This document shows, in pieces, positions 35,365-48,220 of a DNA stretch of 64,000 bases. Origin of the DNA: Gossypium raimondii (taxonomy: Eukaryota > Streptophyta > Magnoliopsida > Malvales > Malvaceae); the NCBI RefSeq assembly GCF_025698545.1, contig NC_068570.1, positions 58,795,924 through 58,859,923 of the forward strand, given 5' to 3'. Position 1 is the first letter of the stretch; each line of letters begins with the position of its first letter. A model generated the notes under the pieces. That model saw nothing but the letters and a program-made list of their open reading frames with translations. It made no database searches and was not told the origin of the DNA. The position numbers were made by a program, and so were the translations under genes.

Positions 35365-36129
35365 TTTTGGGCGTTTTGGGTGTTCTTGGTTGATTTCTAA
35401 ACTGATCTCTATTTTTAAAGCACAAACAGCAGTTTTACCCAGAAAAATTGTTCAAAAAAAATTCATTTGGGTGGGTAAACGTTGTCCGATTGATCTGAAA
35501 TTTTACATACATATTTGTGGCACTGTGATTGAATATAAAAAAATTATTCCCGCAAAAAAATCAGTCAAAAAGTCAAAAATCAAAAATACGAAATTCAATA
35601 AAAATTAAAAAAGATCCAGCGGGTTGAATTTGGTGCCCAAAATTTCCAGATCAAAAATTCAATATTTAAGGACATTCCAGATTTAATTTCGTGATTTTTA
35701 GAGATCGGGAACACCTCGAACGAAGTTGTCAAGTTACTCCGCAGTTTTTCGGGTTTTCTGGTTTTAGCAATTTTTATTGATTCTTAGCTGTAGGTTTTCA
35801 TTTGTTTGCTTTTTATTCTTCTGTTACGTTATCTAACACCTTATTGTTTCTTGTGTTAGTAGGATTTACACGTGTGCACAACTTCTTCCTCGGTGCAACA
35901 CGAATCAATTGGTGTCTCGTCAGTTTTTTGGCATCCTAGTGCAAATTAGGATTCTTTGGTAGTTTGGTTCATACTCTCTAATTGGTTGATATAAACTCGA
36001 TAAAGAACTCACAAGATTGAATTCTACCCCATTGAGAATTTGAATTTTCTTTTTGAGTGACTAACGGTGAGGTTTGCTAACTTTTATTTTTGAGTGTTGA
36101 GTGTTTATTTTTGCAGCTTTTTTGGGAAG

Positions 36130-37604
36130 ATGTCTAAAGATGACCATAATGATACACTTATGGAAGTCCAACAACAGTTAGAAGGACACGCTGCTGCAAT
36201 CACACAAATAAATGCTACCCTTCAAGCATTGAATACTACTTTGAATGAGGTACGAATGAATCAAGAACTTGATGTCGAGATCCAATCAGGGAAGATAGGA
36301 ATAATCAGCCCCATAGGCGCGGCCCTCGACGTGTCCCTAGATTGAATGATGATTTTCATGATCGTGGACAACCTTCTTTGGCAAAACCGAAATTCACAAT
36401 TCCCCAATTTCGTGGTAAGAATGATCCTGACGCTTATTGTGAATGGGAATCTAAGATTGAACTCATGTTTCGGTATTATAAATGTCCGGATGATGAAAAG
36501 GTAGCGTTAGCAACATTGGAATTTTCTGATTATGCATTAAGTTGGTGGACTCAACTTGGGGTAAACCGCCATCGGAATTATGAAGGTGAGATTTCGACAT
36601 GGGATGAGTTGAAACAGATTATGCGTAAAAGGTTTATTCCACCTCACTACTATAGAGAAATTAAAACAAAGTTGAGAAGACTTATCCAAGGTAGTAGGAC
36701 GGTGGATGAATATTTTAAAGAGATGGAGATGCTCATTCAGAGAGCTAATGTGGAGGAAGATGAAGAAACAACTATGGTTCGATTCATTGATGGTTTGAAC
36801 AGGCCGATAGCTAATACATTAAGGCTACAAACTTACATTGATTTGGAAGAAGCAGTTCACAAAGCCATTGAGATCGAGCAACAATTAAAGGAACAAAGGT
36901 TTGGGTCCTTCTCTACTTCACAATATTATCGAGGTAACAATTCCAATTCTGATTTTAAGAGTTCAAAACTACCTTTTGTTACTAACAAGTCTTCTTTGAG
37001 TAATGGAAGTAAACAATCGATTGGAAGAAAGGGCTCTGCTAAAACGCAAACACCTTCTAAGCACCCAATTTAGGTGATTCGAAAAGCGAAGAGGACTCGT
37101 GAGATTGAATGCTTTAAGTGCAAAGGGCGTGGTCATTATAGTAGAGAATGCCCTAACACGAGATTACTTCTTCTAAAAGATAACGGTGAGTACACGTCCG
37201 ACTCTGATAATACAGATCCAGATATGCCAGAACTTGTGGATGACAGTGATAATGGCGACGAGTTGGTCGAACCACCAAAGGAAGGGGACTTTGCTAACTT
37301 TCAATGCCTTGTAGTTCGTCGAACCCTTAACATTCAGATGAAAGATGATGATAGCCAAAGGGCCAATATTTTCCATTCTCGGTGTTTTATTAAAGGTAAC
37401 TTATGTTCACTCATTATTGATAGTGGTAGTTGCTCAAATGTGGTGAGTAGCTATTTGGTTGATTCTTTAAAGTTACCTTGCACCAAACACCCTAAGCCAT
37501 ATCACCTTCAGTGGCTTAATGAATGTTCAAAGTTAAAGTTACGAAAGCATCCTTGGTCACTTTTAAACTCGGCAATTATGAGGATGAAGTATGGTGTGAT
37601 GTAG
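36130..37604 (+). pseudogene. gag and protease region of the gypsy element
   Basis: Gag starts with MSKDDHNDT at 36130, shifts frame near 36290, and continues at 36342-37070 (FTIPQFRGKNDPDAYCEWE, LSWWTQLG, WDELKQIMRKRFIPPHY, RTVDEYFKEME). After a TAG at 37071-37073 the same frame has the nucleocapsid zinc knuckle C-x2-C-x4-H-x4-C (37110-37151) and the aspartic protease motif IIDSGS (about 37413-37430). The capsid and knuckle are intact as motifs; the reading frame is not. Confidence 0.9.
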
Positions 37605-38089
37605 TCCCAATGCATGCGCACACTTGCTCCTTGGACGACCTTGGCAATTTGATCGTGATGTTACACACCAAGGTAAACTTAATCGGTACTCCTTGTATTT
37701 AAAGGTAAGAAATTCACTTTTGCTCCTTTAAATCCTCTTGATGTATATAAAGATCAATTGAGGATGATAAAATTTTGTGAGGGGTAAGGAGAAAGAGCAA
37801 GTTCGGAAGACAGAGAGAAAAGAGGCTAATAGTAGTGGAAAAGTCAAAATTTAAAAGCCCAAAGGTGAGTGAACCTCTAGTGGTAAAATGAGCGGAAAAA
37901 TCTTTTGGCAACAAAAAAGATGTGAAGAGAGCCCTACTTAATAAAATGACCTTGTATCCTTGTGAGGTTTAGGCAAAATTATTTATCTTTATCTAACATT
38001 AACGAAAATCGCCTAGTATGTTTCAATCTCTTTTGCGGGATTATGAGGATGTTTTAGTGAGGCCCTAAAGGTTTACCACCTTTACGAGG

Positions 38090-40560
38090 ATAGAACATCA
38101 AATTGACTTAGTACCGGAGCTTCGATTCCTAATCGACCAGCCTATAGATGCAATCCCAGGAGACAAAGGAATTGCAAAGGCAAGTTGAAGAGTTACTAGA
38201 CAAAGGGTACATTCGTGAAAGCCTAAGCCCTTGTGTTGTTCTCGTCCTATTGGTACCAAAGAAAGATGGTACGTGTCGAATGTGTGTTGATTGCCACCAA
38301 TCAACAAAATAACGATAAAGTATCGACACCCAATTCCTAGACTTGATGATATGCTTGATGAATTACATGGTTCGATTATATTTACTAAAATTGATTTAAA
38401 AGCGGTTATCATCAAATTCGAATGAGGAAGGGATGAATGGAAACTGACCTTTAAAACAAAATTTGGATTGTATGAATGGTTAGTTATGCCTTTCGGCCTT
38501 ACTAATGCACCTAGCACATTTATGAGATTAATGAATCATGTTTTAAGGCTTCACTTGGGTAAATTTGTAGTGGTTTATTTTGATGATATTTTAATTTACT
38601 CAAAGACTTTAGATGATCATGTTTTCCATGTTCGAACTGTTTTGGATATTCTACTAATGAAAGATTATTTGCCAACCTTGATAAATGCACATTCTGTTGT
38701 GATAAACTAATATTCTTAGGTTTCATAGTTAGTGCTCAAGGTATTCATGTCGACGAGGACAAAGTCAAGGCAATTAAGGAGTGGCCGACTCTAAATCAGA
38801 ATCGAGGTGAGATATTTCCATGGTTTAGCTAGTTTTATAGACGATTTGTGAAAGATTTCTCTACTATTGCTGCCCCATTGACAGAGGTTATAAAGAAATC
38901 GTGGGTTTCAAATGGGTGAAACCCAAGAAAAGGCCTTTCAAACTCTAAAAGCTAAGTTATGTTCGCTCCTTTGCTTAAATTACGATTTTGCTAAAACTTT
39001 TGAACTTGAGTGTGATGCTTGAGAATTGGAATCGGCGCCGTTTTAATGCAAGATAAGCAACCTATTGCTTATTTTAGTGAGAAATTGAAGCAGTACGCTT
39101 AAATTACTCGACTTATGACAAAGAACTATTGGCATTAGTTCGTGCACTTCAAGTATGGCAACATTATTTGTCGCCTAATGAGTTTGTCATACATACGATC
39201 ATGAGTCTCTTAAATGGTTAAAGGGACAAGGTAAGTTGAGTAAAAGACATGCCCGATGGGTAGAATTCATTGAAACATTTCCTTATGTGATACAATATAA
39301 AAGCAGTAAAGATAATGTAGTTGCAGATGCTTTGTCTCGACGATATGCTTTAATGACTACATTGAATGCTAAAGTCTTAGGGTTTGAACACATTAAAGAA
39401 TTATATGATGTCGATATCGATTTCGCCATATCTATAAGAATTGTGGACATACTACTTTTGAAAAATTTTATCTTGTAGATGGCTTTCTTTTTCGTATGAG
39501 CAGTTATGCATACCAAAGTGTTCCATGAGAGACTTATTGATTCATGAAGCCCACAGTGGAGGTTTAATGGGACATTTTGGAGTGGCCAAGACACTAGATA
39601 TCTTGCACGAACACTTTCATTGGCCACATATGAAGAAGGATGTGGAAAAGGTATGTTCCAAGTGCATTACATGCAAACAAGCAAAATCTAAGGTAATGCC
39701 TCATGGCCTTTACACTCCTCTACCGATTCCTACTTCACCTTGGGTAGATTTATCCATGGATTTTATTTTAGGTTTGCCTCGAACAAAAAAGGAACAGATA
39801 GTATATTTGTTGTTGTTGATGTGTTTTCAAAGATGTCACATTTTATTCCTTGTCACAAAAGCAGATGATGCTACACATGTGGCGACTTATTCTTTAAAGA
39901 AGTGGTAAGACTTCATGGCATCCCTAAAACAATTGTTTCGATAGAGATGTCAAATTCCTTAGCCACTTTTGGAAGGTATTGTGGGGTAAGCTTGGTACTA
40001 AATTGCTTTATTCTACTACATGTCACCCCCAAACCGATGGTCAAACCAAGTAGTTAATCGAATCTTAGGGACTCTATTACGAGCTATGGTGGGAAAGAAC
40101 ATTAGAAATTGGGAAGAATGCCTACCATTCGTTGAATTTGCATATAATAGATCTATTCATTCTACAACCGGTTATTCCCATTTGAACTTGTTTATGGTTT
40201 TAACCCACTAACAAGATTTTTGATCTTGCGCCATTACCTCTTGAACATGTTACAATTTAGATGGCTAATGAAAGTCGAGTTGGTGAAATCCTTACATGAG
40301 AAGGCTAGACAATGAATAGCCAAAACAAATGACGCCAACACCAACAAAGCAAACAAAGGCTAAACGGGTTGTACTAGAACCGGAGATTGGGTTTGGGTCC
40401 ATTTGAGGAAAGAACGATTTCCTACAAAAGGAAGACTAAGTTGGACCCAAGGGCGATGGGCCTTTCCAAGTACTCGAGCGGATCAACGATAATGCCTATA
40501 AAATTGATCTACCGGTGAGTACAATGTAAGTTCTACTTTTAATGTAGTGACTTGTCCCCA
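38090..40560 (+). pseudogene. Reverse transcriptase, RNase H and integrase region of the gypsy element
   Basis: RT is recognised by [28 protein letters not shown] and the catalytic YFDD (38576-38587). RNase H is at about 39020-39240 ([28 protein letters not shown]). The integrase zinc-binding HHCC domain is at 39525-39690 (HEAHSGGLMGHFGVAKT, CSKCITCKQAK), followed by the core ([14 protein letters not shown]) and, at 40020-40211, NWEECLPFVEFAYNRSIHST. Frameshifts and stops are frequent. No clear chromodomain was seen. Confidence 0.88.
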
Positions 40561-40589
40561 TTTGATTTTTCGATTCGAGGACTAATCTT

Positions 40590-40604
40590 TTTGAGGAAGG
40601 GGAA
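40590..40604 (+). other. Polypurine tract
   Basis: GAGGAAGGGGAA directly precedes the right LTR. It is the priming site for plus-strand DNA in LTR elements. Confidence 0.8.
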
Positions 40605-42147
40605 TGATACGAGTCATAAAGGCCCAATCCAAGTTCAAGAACGTGATGGGCTCAAATTGCCACAAGGCCCAATAACAAGATCAAAGGCCGACAAATGCGA
40701 TCCAAACTAAATGGGACCATTCAAGAGCTTGTTAGCAAGGCCTTAGATGCATACACGAGAGAACAAGAAAATCAAGATTCACTTTCTTGTTTTCAAGAAA
40801 ATCAAGAAACCGAATCTTGGCCCAATTTTGCTGCTCAAGAGATTTCAAGAATCAAGAAAATCAAGATTTCAAATCTTGGAAATCTTGGTCCAAGAAACCA
40901 AATCTTGCAGACCAAAACGCATTGGATCTCCATTACGAGGCCAACGACCCAATTTTGGTAGGAGATGGATCACGAGCCCAAATTCTTGAAGGCGAGGTCC
41001 AATAACCAAAATTTAGCCCAATCAAGAAATTTCTTCATACTTAGTTGAAAAATCAGGCCAAAATGTCAAAGGGCCCAATTTGTAAACATCTTACTTGTTT
41101 AATTTAATTTTTTTAATCTTTAGGAGCATTACATGTAAAATTCGCCCAAAACAACCCATATAAGTGCATGGCGAATTTACCTTGTTATTTTATTAATTAG
41201 GTTTAATTTTTATTAGTTACTTGTGAGATTAGGATTTGTTGGAGGCCTATATAAGCATTGGCCACCACCCTTTGTAAAAATCATCTTATTATTATTTTTC
41301 TATCAAATTTGATTTGTTGAGTGCAGAATTTTCTTTGGGGTTTTCTCCAAGAATTCTCTCTTGAGTTTTCTTTAGAAGTTGTTTTAACAATCTTTTGATT
41401 GTGGGAGCCATCTTCAACCTTCTTCTTGCCATCGATATTCTTTGGAGGGAGATTAGAGCCGTTTGAAGGAATTTGTGAATTCTTTCGGAATTCAAGGGTT
41501 CTTAGGACTTTTCTTTAATTCCTTCTTTGTTCAATTTATTTTCTTTATTATTGCTTGTGCCGATTCTTCTTCTAATTTTCTTTCTTTGTTTTTGTTTGTG
41601 TTTGACCTTGATTAAACTCCAAGAACTCTTCGCTTAATCGATCCCTTTATTGGCAAAGAACTATTCGATCCAAAAATCCCCAAAATTTAGGGTTCTTGCC
41701 ATTCTTTTTATTTCTTCTTGTTGGGTGAAATTAGGTCTTGGAATTTGGGCATTCTTGGCGATTCAAGTTATTGATGATTAGCACTCTTTCTTTACTTCCA
41801 AATTCGTTCAATTTCATTAATTTCTTTCTTTTCTTTTGTCGCCCAAATCCCTAATTTTCTATTAAAGATCCGATTGATTTAATTCGTTCTTTTTAGTGTT
41901 CTTGAACAGATTGACTTGTGGAGAATTGATCTTGGAGTTCGATTTTGTCTTCTTGAACTACGAAAACATCTATTCATTCGTTCTTTGTGTCTTGCTGTTC
42001 ATTTAATTGAATTTGGGGATTTAATTCCAGATCTGATTAGTTTAATCTTGTTCTTTGTTTTAATTTCAGATCTGTTCGTTTAGAGCTTTCGTAGGAGTTT
42101 CTCGTGACTTGGCAACTCGATCTTGGTCCGCGCGCCACCCCGTATCA
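40605..42147 (+). repeat. Right (3') LTR of the gypsy element
   Basis: 1543 bp, same ends as the left LTR. Differences from the left copy include a deletion at about 40689, 'gctgctc' for 'tttgttc' near 40830, and several one-to-three-base indels after 41480. Confidence 0.92.
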
Positions 42148-42405
<258 letters not shown>

Positions 42406-42891
42406 CTAAATTATACATAATAAATATCAACTGCTAAATTCAGATGCGAAATGTTATATTAAGGGTTTCTTGGGGATTACCTGCACCACAAGAAGTGGAT
42501 AAGAGGATATTCCACCAGAATAGTCGACTTTAGGAACTAGGTGAGAGTTGTGAGTAAAATCACCATTACCAATCAAATCTTCCAACACTGAACTAGTTTC
42601 AGCTTCAACGAATAGAACTCCTTCATCGTTGCATATTATCTCAAGTCTTCCATTTTCATCATACCCCAACCTTCCTGCAATAGGGTAAAATGGGACAAGA
42701 ACCTTGCTCAAACCCTCTTTAACCCTTCCAGTATCGAAGAAATCAGAACAACCATTTGGCTTATAAAAGTATACAGTAGAGACGTGGTATCTTGAAATCA
42801 GTAGATCTAAATTGGAGTTCCATATACTTCCTTTGGGAGTGTGTTCTTCAGCTGGACGAACAATGGTAGACTCCTTTATACTGATCTCCAT

Positions 42892-44263
42892 CTCTATATA
42901 AATGTCAAAAAAATGAGTAGTTCTCACTCACATCTTCAAATAAATGGGATGAGAAAACATGCATAAACTTCTACTTCTACTCAATGCTTGAAAGATAAAA
43001 GAGAAAGACTAGAATATTGATTACCTTAAATAGTGTAAACCAGTGCCGGAAGAACAACGTTGTGAAGGGGACGAAGGGAGACTTGATCAATTTATAGACC
43101 CACGAATTGCAATTTCTAGCCATCTATACTACTGCCGACATTTCTCCATTCTTGATTAATGGTTTTAAATCCCGATCTATATATAATTTAATTATGAAAG
43201 TATCTGAAAATTTTCTAAGTTCATATAGTGTTTAGAATTAAACATAATCCATCCTGACCCTCAAATAGGAGAATTAACACGATTCAGCACACTTGAACCC
43301 ACCTCATCCTGCATTGGAAACAATATCAATGCGAACCGAGCGAAGACTCAATCAACTCGTTTTTTAAAATTTTATATATGAAATACTTAACATTCTTTTC
43401 ATGTTTATATTATAGTAATATATATTACTATAGATTTAAATTTTTATGTTATAAATTACATAATATATAAAAATAACATAACATACTATAATATATTACA
43501 AAATTTAAAACAAGTGGGGTCAAGCTCGGGCCTTGAATTTTCAAGCTCGAACTTGATCCATATTTTAAATGAGCATAATATATTTGCTTAAACTATCTTA
43601 AATTTCAAGCGAGTCTTTGGGCACTTTTGGACATGGGCTGATAACCCGACCCTTGAATAGTTCTTTTGTTTCCTTTCTTTTTTTTAACAAGAGTTGTATA
43701 ATATCCAAACATTAACAACAAAATAGTAATAATATACTTGCGAAATGACAGTAAAATAGTGACAAAACAACACCAAAACAGTGGAAACACCATTAAGTTT
43801 TTTTTGTTGTAAATTTGGGTTGAGCCCGGCCAAAAAAGAGCCCATTTTTTGGGCCTATATTTTTGCCTAAACCCTCACATTTTTTAGGTAGACCTTCAAG
43901 CCGGGCCATGATCAGATCTAATTTGTATAGCAATGCAACTTAAAGCCAACTTAGCAAAGTATTTGGAATTATTGAAGGAAAATTTGGGATCTCTCATTGA
44001 GATCTCAATAAGAGAAACTTGAGGTTAGCAAATATTAAGGGACCATTGGCAACTCATTGAAATCTAAAGAATGATAAAATTGAGGCCACAAAAAATGAAG
44101 GGACCATTTACAAACAACAAAGAGGATATGCTTGTAAATGATTATGTACCATCAATGGAAGCTGTATGTGATAAACTTGAAAAGCTAATTGTAAGGTTAT
44201 TTTAATATAAATAAAGTTGTTGGACCATTTATGAGAAGACTTGTTTATGGCTGATGTTCTATG
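42892..44263. other. Upstream region of the HCT-like gene and repeats, no gene seen
   Basis: The first few hundred bases on the minus strand would be the acyltransferase promoter. The part at 43500-43660 matches the MITE-like family at 11730-12085 ('ggtcaagctcggg', 'cccgacccttgaatagttct'). Nothing coding is recognised. Confidence 0.5.
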
Positions 44264-44525
44264 CTAGGTGTTCTACTCGTAGCTTCGAGGGTATTTACGT
44301 TTGGCATATACCTGCTTTGACTGAGATCTTTGGAGATGATTCCATATACTACAATTCGGTGGAGGAACTTTAGAACACTCTTGAGAAAATGCACCGGGTG
44401 CCATAGCTAATCGAGTAGCTTTAAAAGCATGTGTACAAGCTCGTAATGAGGGACGTGACGTTACTCACAAGGGTAATAAAATTATCCACGAGGCTAGCAA
44501 ATGGAGTCTTGAACTAGCTGCTGCC
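44264..44525 (+). pseudogene. Nuclear copy of plastid rbcL (3' portion), NUPT
   Basis: The sequence matches the C-terminal coding part of plastid rbcL (Rubisco large subunit): wording for GVL.VAS.G, then [41 protein letters not shown] and [12 protein letters not shown]. It is broken by a two-base insertion at the 'gattccatatactac' point and by a stop where Trp is expected (TGA for TGG). Several differences from expected rbcL are G-to-A or C-to-T. It is a plastid DNA fragment transferred to the nucleus and decaying. It ends 36 bp before the LTR-derived repeat. Confidence 0.88.
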
Positions 44526-47514
44526 AAGAACACATTGTTTATTTTAAAATTTAAATTCATTCTAATAAACAAAACCTAATACATAAAAGTCTAATAAACA
44601 ATTCAGTCCATTTATAAAATGTCAGACCCAAATTACATCAAGCTTAAAAGGCCGAAATTAACAAAAAAAACTCTAATTGCCCAATGACCCAACAACTTAA
44701 ACTATTTTCAGAAAAAAAGAAAAAAAAAACCCTAGTGCCACCGTCGCTCCTAGCCTCTGCCACCATCAACCGCTCCTCAACCGTCACCTGCAAAGAACAA
44801 CAAAGAACACGCAAGAAACAATGACAAAAATAGTAAAAAATATATAAAAATTATATGAAATGGCTATGAAAGCCATTGAACAAATTTGTAGGAGGCGTTT
44901 TTTAAAAAGAAATAAAAAAAAAGCAATCAAAGTAATAAAATCAATAGAATAGCAAAATCCGAAGGTGATTTATTTTTCTTTTATTTATTTATTTATTTAT
45001 TTTTCAAGTCTTTTTATATATATATATAAAACATAAAATAAAAAGGGAAGGGTCTGGAACACTCACTGGGCGCTTCGGGCTCTACCATTGTGGGTAGACG
45101 AGGTCACCACCACCGATGATAGGTGGTTCTGATGAGGAAATTTTTAAACTAAAAAACCAAAAGGTTTCTTCGAGATTTTTGACGATTTGGTGGGTTTTTG
45201 GAAAATTTGATCCTAGATTCGGGCTCAGGGAGCCGAAATGACCAAAAAGGGGTTTTTTATACTTTTTCGGCCACCGTGGACAGCGGAGCCATCGCCGCGA
45301 CCGGCAGCAGTCACAGCAGAGCACGGCGGCTCCCTTTGCCGGACCTAGGGGTTATTTCAGAGAAAAGGGAAAGAAGAGATGATTTTTTTTTAAGGTAGAG
45401 AGGAAATGAATTTTTTTTTCTAAAATTTTTGGTTTTTATAGGCCTTCAAACCGACGCCGTTTTGGGAGTGACCTCAGACGCCCAAAACGATGTTTCATGG
45501 TCGACCCGAAGTCCGACCCGAGCCGATCCTAGGATCCACGTGTTTTTTGAGGGGGCCTATTTGCGCATTTGGTTCTTCCGCTTTTATAGCCTGTTTCAAT
45601 CTAGTCCTATTTCTTTTTTTAATTTATACCATTTAATTTTAAGTTCTTTTATTTTGGTCTTTCTGAGAAACGGTGCACATAAAAAAATGGGTATTTTCCC
45701 ATTTGGTCACTCCTCTTTTTCTCGTGTTACAATTTAGTTCTTTATTTTTATTTTTATCCCGATTTTCCCCTAAAATTCTACTTAAGTTTCGATTTAGTCC
45801 TTCTTACATTTATGCACTTATTTTATCATAATTTAGATTCTTAATTTCTTTTCAATGTTGATTTAATCCTTATTTATTTAATTTCAACCTGTCTAGATTT
45901 TTTATATTATTTTTATGTATTATTTTATTTATTTATTTATTATTTCCTTTACTTTTTTAAATATTTAAAATTGATTTGTTTTCGTATTTCTTTTTATTGT
46001 GCATTTTTTAATTTTAATTTTTTCTTTTGCCTTTATTATCGTTATTATTTCATTATTTATTTATTTATGTATTACCCTTTTTATACTTTCAAAATTAGAT
46101 TATTTACGTTTTTACTTGCACATTTATTGTTCTTGTTCTTGTTATTAATATTAATAATAATATTATTATACTTTCATATTTTATCATGCGTATTATTATC
46201 ATGCCATTATTACTACAAATTGATGTTGCATTGTCATTTACTAGCACGACATTTTTATTTTTCGTAAACCATCATTCTATTTTTTATATACTTCAATTTG
46301 ATTTTATTATGGCTACAATCATGTCACGAATCGTGTTCAAATACATTTACCCGTTTCTATACTTTGGCCGAATAAGCTAAATACACATTAGTTTAAGTAT
46401 TACATTCGTCTTTGCACGACGTACAAAAAAGGAAAATTTTTCAAATCAAGGTTGTCGAAACCATTTTTTTGAAAACAAAAATTTAGTTATCGACTTTAAA
46501 AAACAAAAATTGGAGTCGCAACCGATCCTTTATTGAGGTGTGATCTGCCCACCTTAAAAATTACTCTGGTCTACGAAATTTGAGAAAACGAGTTCGGGAG
46601 TCAGTTACGTACGAGGAAGGGTTAGTGGCGCTTTTTTATGCCTTTAGCGGCGCTTTTAAGCGCCACTAAAAGTATTAGCTTCGCTTTTACAAGCGCCACA
46701 AAAAGCGCCGCTATTGACAACGCCGCTAACTTTAGCGGCGTTTATGGGAAAAAACGCCGCTAAAGATCATGACCTTTAGCGGCGCTTTTATAACAAATGC
46801 CGCTAAAGAACATGACCTTTAGCGGCGCTTTTGCCACAAACGCCGCTAAAGATCTTGACCTTTAGCGGCGTTTTTATCACAAACGCCGCTAAAGATCGTG
46901 ACCTTTAGCGGCGCTTTAGCCACAAACACCGCTAAAGATCGTGATCTTTAGCGGCGCTTTAGATACAAACGTCGCTAAAGATCGTGAGCTTTAGCGACGC
47001 TTCTAGCAAAAACGCCGCTAAAAACATAACCTTTAAAAAAATATTTTAATCAAATAATATTTATTTTTATGATAAATATTATATTATGTTTTATTTTTTA
47101 AATTTGAACTTTAAATATACTTGTTAAGGATAAATAAAAAAATTATTTAAATTAAATTTTCTATGAAAATCTTAACTTTAAAACTAAATATAAAAATTAA
47201 TGAATTTAGCTTTAGAATTTAAAATAATAAATTAATAACACAATTAAAAATTAGAAAATTTAGATTCCTAGAGTCAAACCATAATGATTTTCTCGTAGAA
47301 GTAAGAAACTAAAAAGAAAAGAAAACTATGAATGAAGTAGATATCGTAAAAAGAAATCCATGCAGATGATTTTCTAGCAAAACATTTTTACATGATTAGT
47401 TCATAAAATCCACATCTTCATTACATAAGAGAAAGGACGTTACATATCTAAAAGAACATAAAAGCTTTGCACAAATAGGATGAAAAAGCTAGAAAGGAGG
47501 TACAAAATTGTACA

Positions 47515-48220
47515 TCTTTATCAAGTAGGAAGAAGTTCGTGCAACAGATTCTGCATTTCTGTCATCCTTACAACACTTGAACACCATGCTAAGAACACCA
47601 AGCCCCTGACCGAAGCCGAAAGAAAAGTTTTATGAGAAATAAAGTCGTGAGGGAATGGATGCAAGGAGCCAGAGAAAAATTATGGTGAAAGATTGAAAGA
47701 CCAAGCTTTATGAGTCACCAAATACCTTCCACTCCCACCACAACAATCTTGTGGTTTGGAAAATCATCCAAAGATCGACCTTGTGCTCTTAAGGTTCCTA
47801 ACAATCCAGCAAGTGCAACTCCAGCAGCTTCCTAAGAGAATTAAGTAAGCACAACTTTCTAATATTTGTGGCATTCATAGTGATGTCTGCAGCAATCTAA
47901 GTTACACTAGAATCTAATTCTATCCATAAAAGTAGCAACTTGTCGGGCCAAGTGCTCACCAGACGTCATCATTAAACATGCAAAACCTTTCCGATAGCGT
48001 TTCAGAGTTTTAAAGGCCCACTTCATTTGAAAATCCTCAAACTAAATGGGGTAACCATAAAAAAAACATCATGGTATCAGCATAAAACAAAAGTCTCACT
48101 TCTGAAAGAGAGAAACCTATACAATACCCTCAGGCTAACGTGTTAAAATCGCTTCGATGAACTCATCAATAATTGATAAATATTCTTCCCCTTCTAACCT
48201 TGGTTGTCTTAGTCCTAAAT
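47515..48220 (-). pseudogene. NAD-dependent malic enzyme (NAD-ME2-like) exons captured in the CACTA
   Basis: Four consecutive exons in coding order. First, 48220 to ~48131 (LGLRQPRLEGEEYLSIIDEF). Second, 48041-47960 (FEDFQMKWAFKTLKRYRK, then FCMFNDDV after a one-base deletion). Third, ~47833-47727 (AGVALAGLLGTLRAQGRSL, HKIVVVG). Fourth, ~47625-47515 (GLGVLSM, NAESVAR). Mitochondrial NAD-malic enzyme oxidatively decarboxylates malate to pyruvate; these segments cover part of the substrate and NAD-binding domains. Introns are kept, so the piece came from genomic DNA, not mRNA. Damage: a stop where Tyr is expected in the first exon (TR-stop-P), a frameshift in the second, and loss of the Gly-rich NAD loop in the third. 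Upstream and downstream exons were not recognised. Confidence 0.82.

Larger units (their letters stand above)
33816..42147 (+). mobile_element. Complete Ty3/gypsy LTR retrotransposon (8.3 kb), inactive
   Basis: Layout: left LTR 33816-35352, primer site, gag, protease, reverse transcriptase, RNase H, integrase, polypurine tract, right LTR 40605-42147. The LTRs share TGATACG...CGTATCA ends and are close in sequence, differing by scattered single-base changes and small indels. The order RT-RNaseH-IN identifies Ty3/gypsy (Metaviridae). The coding region is broken by a frameshift near 36290, an in-frame stop at 37071-37073 and many small indels in pol, so no mobile product is expected. Target duplication GACAG. 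Confidence 0.93.

Noticed and set aside
46626-47035. CRISPR-like array from regularly spaced 'tttagcggcg' repeats
   Set aside because: Repeats occur in both orientations as short palindromic pairs at a CACTA end; they are subterminal transposase-binding-type repeats in a plant genome.
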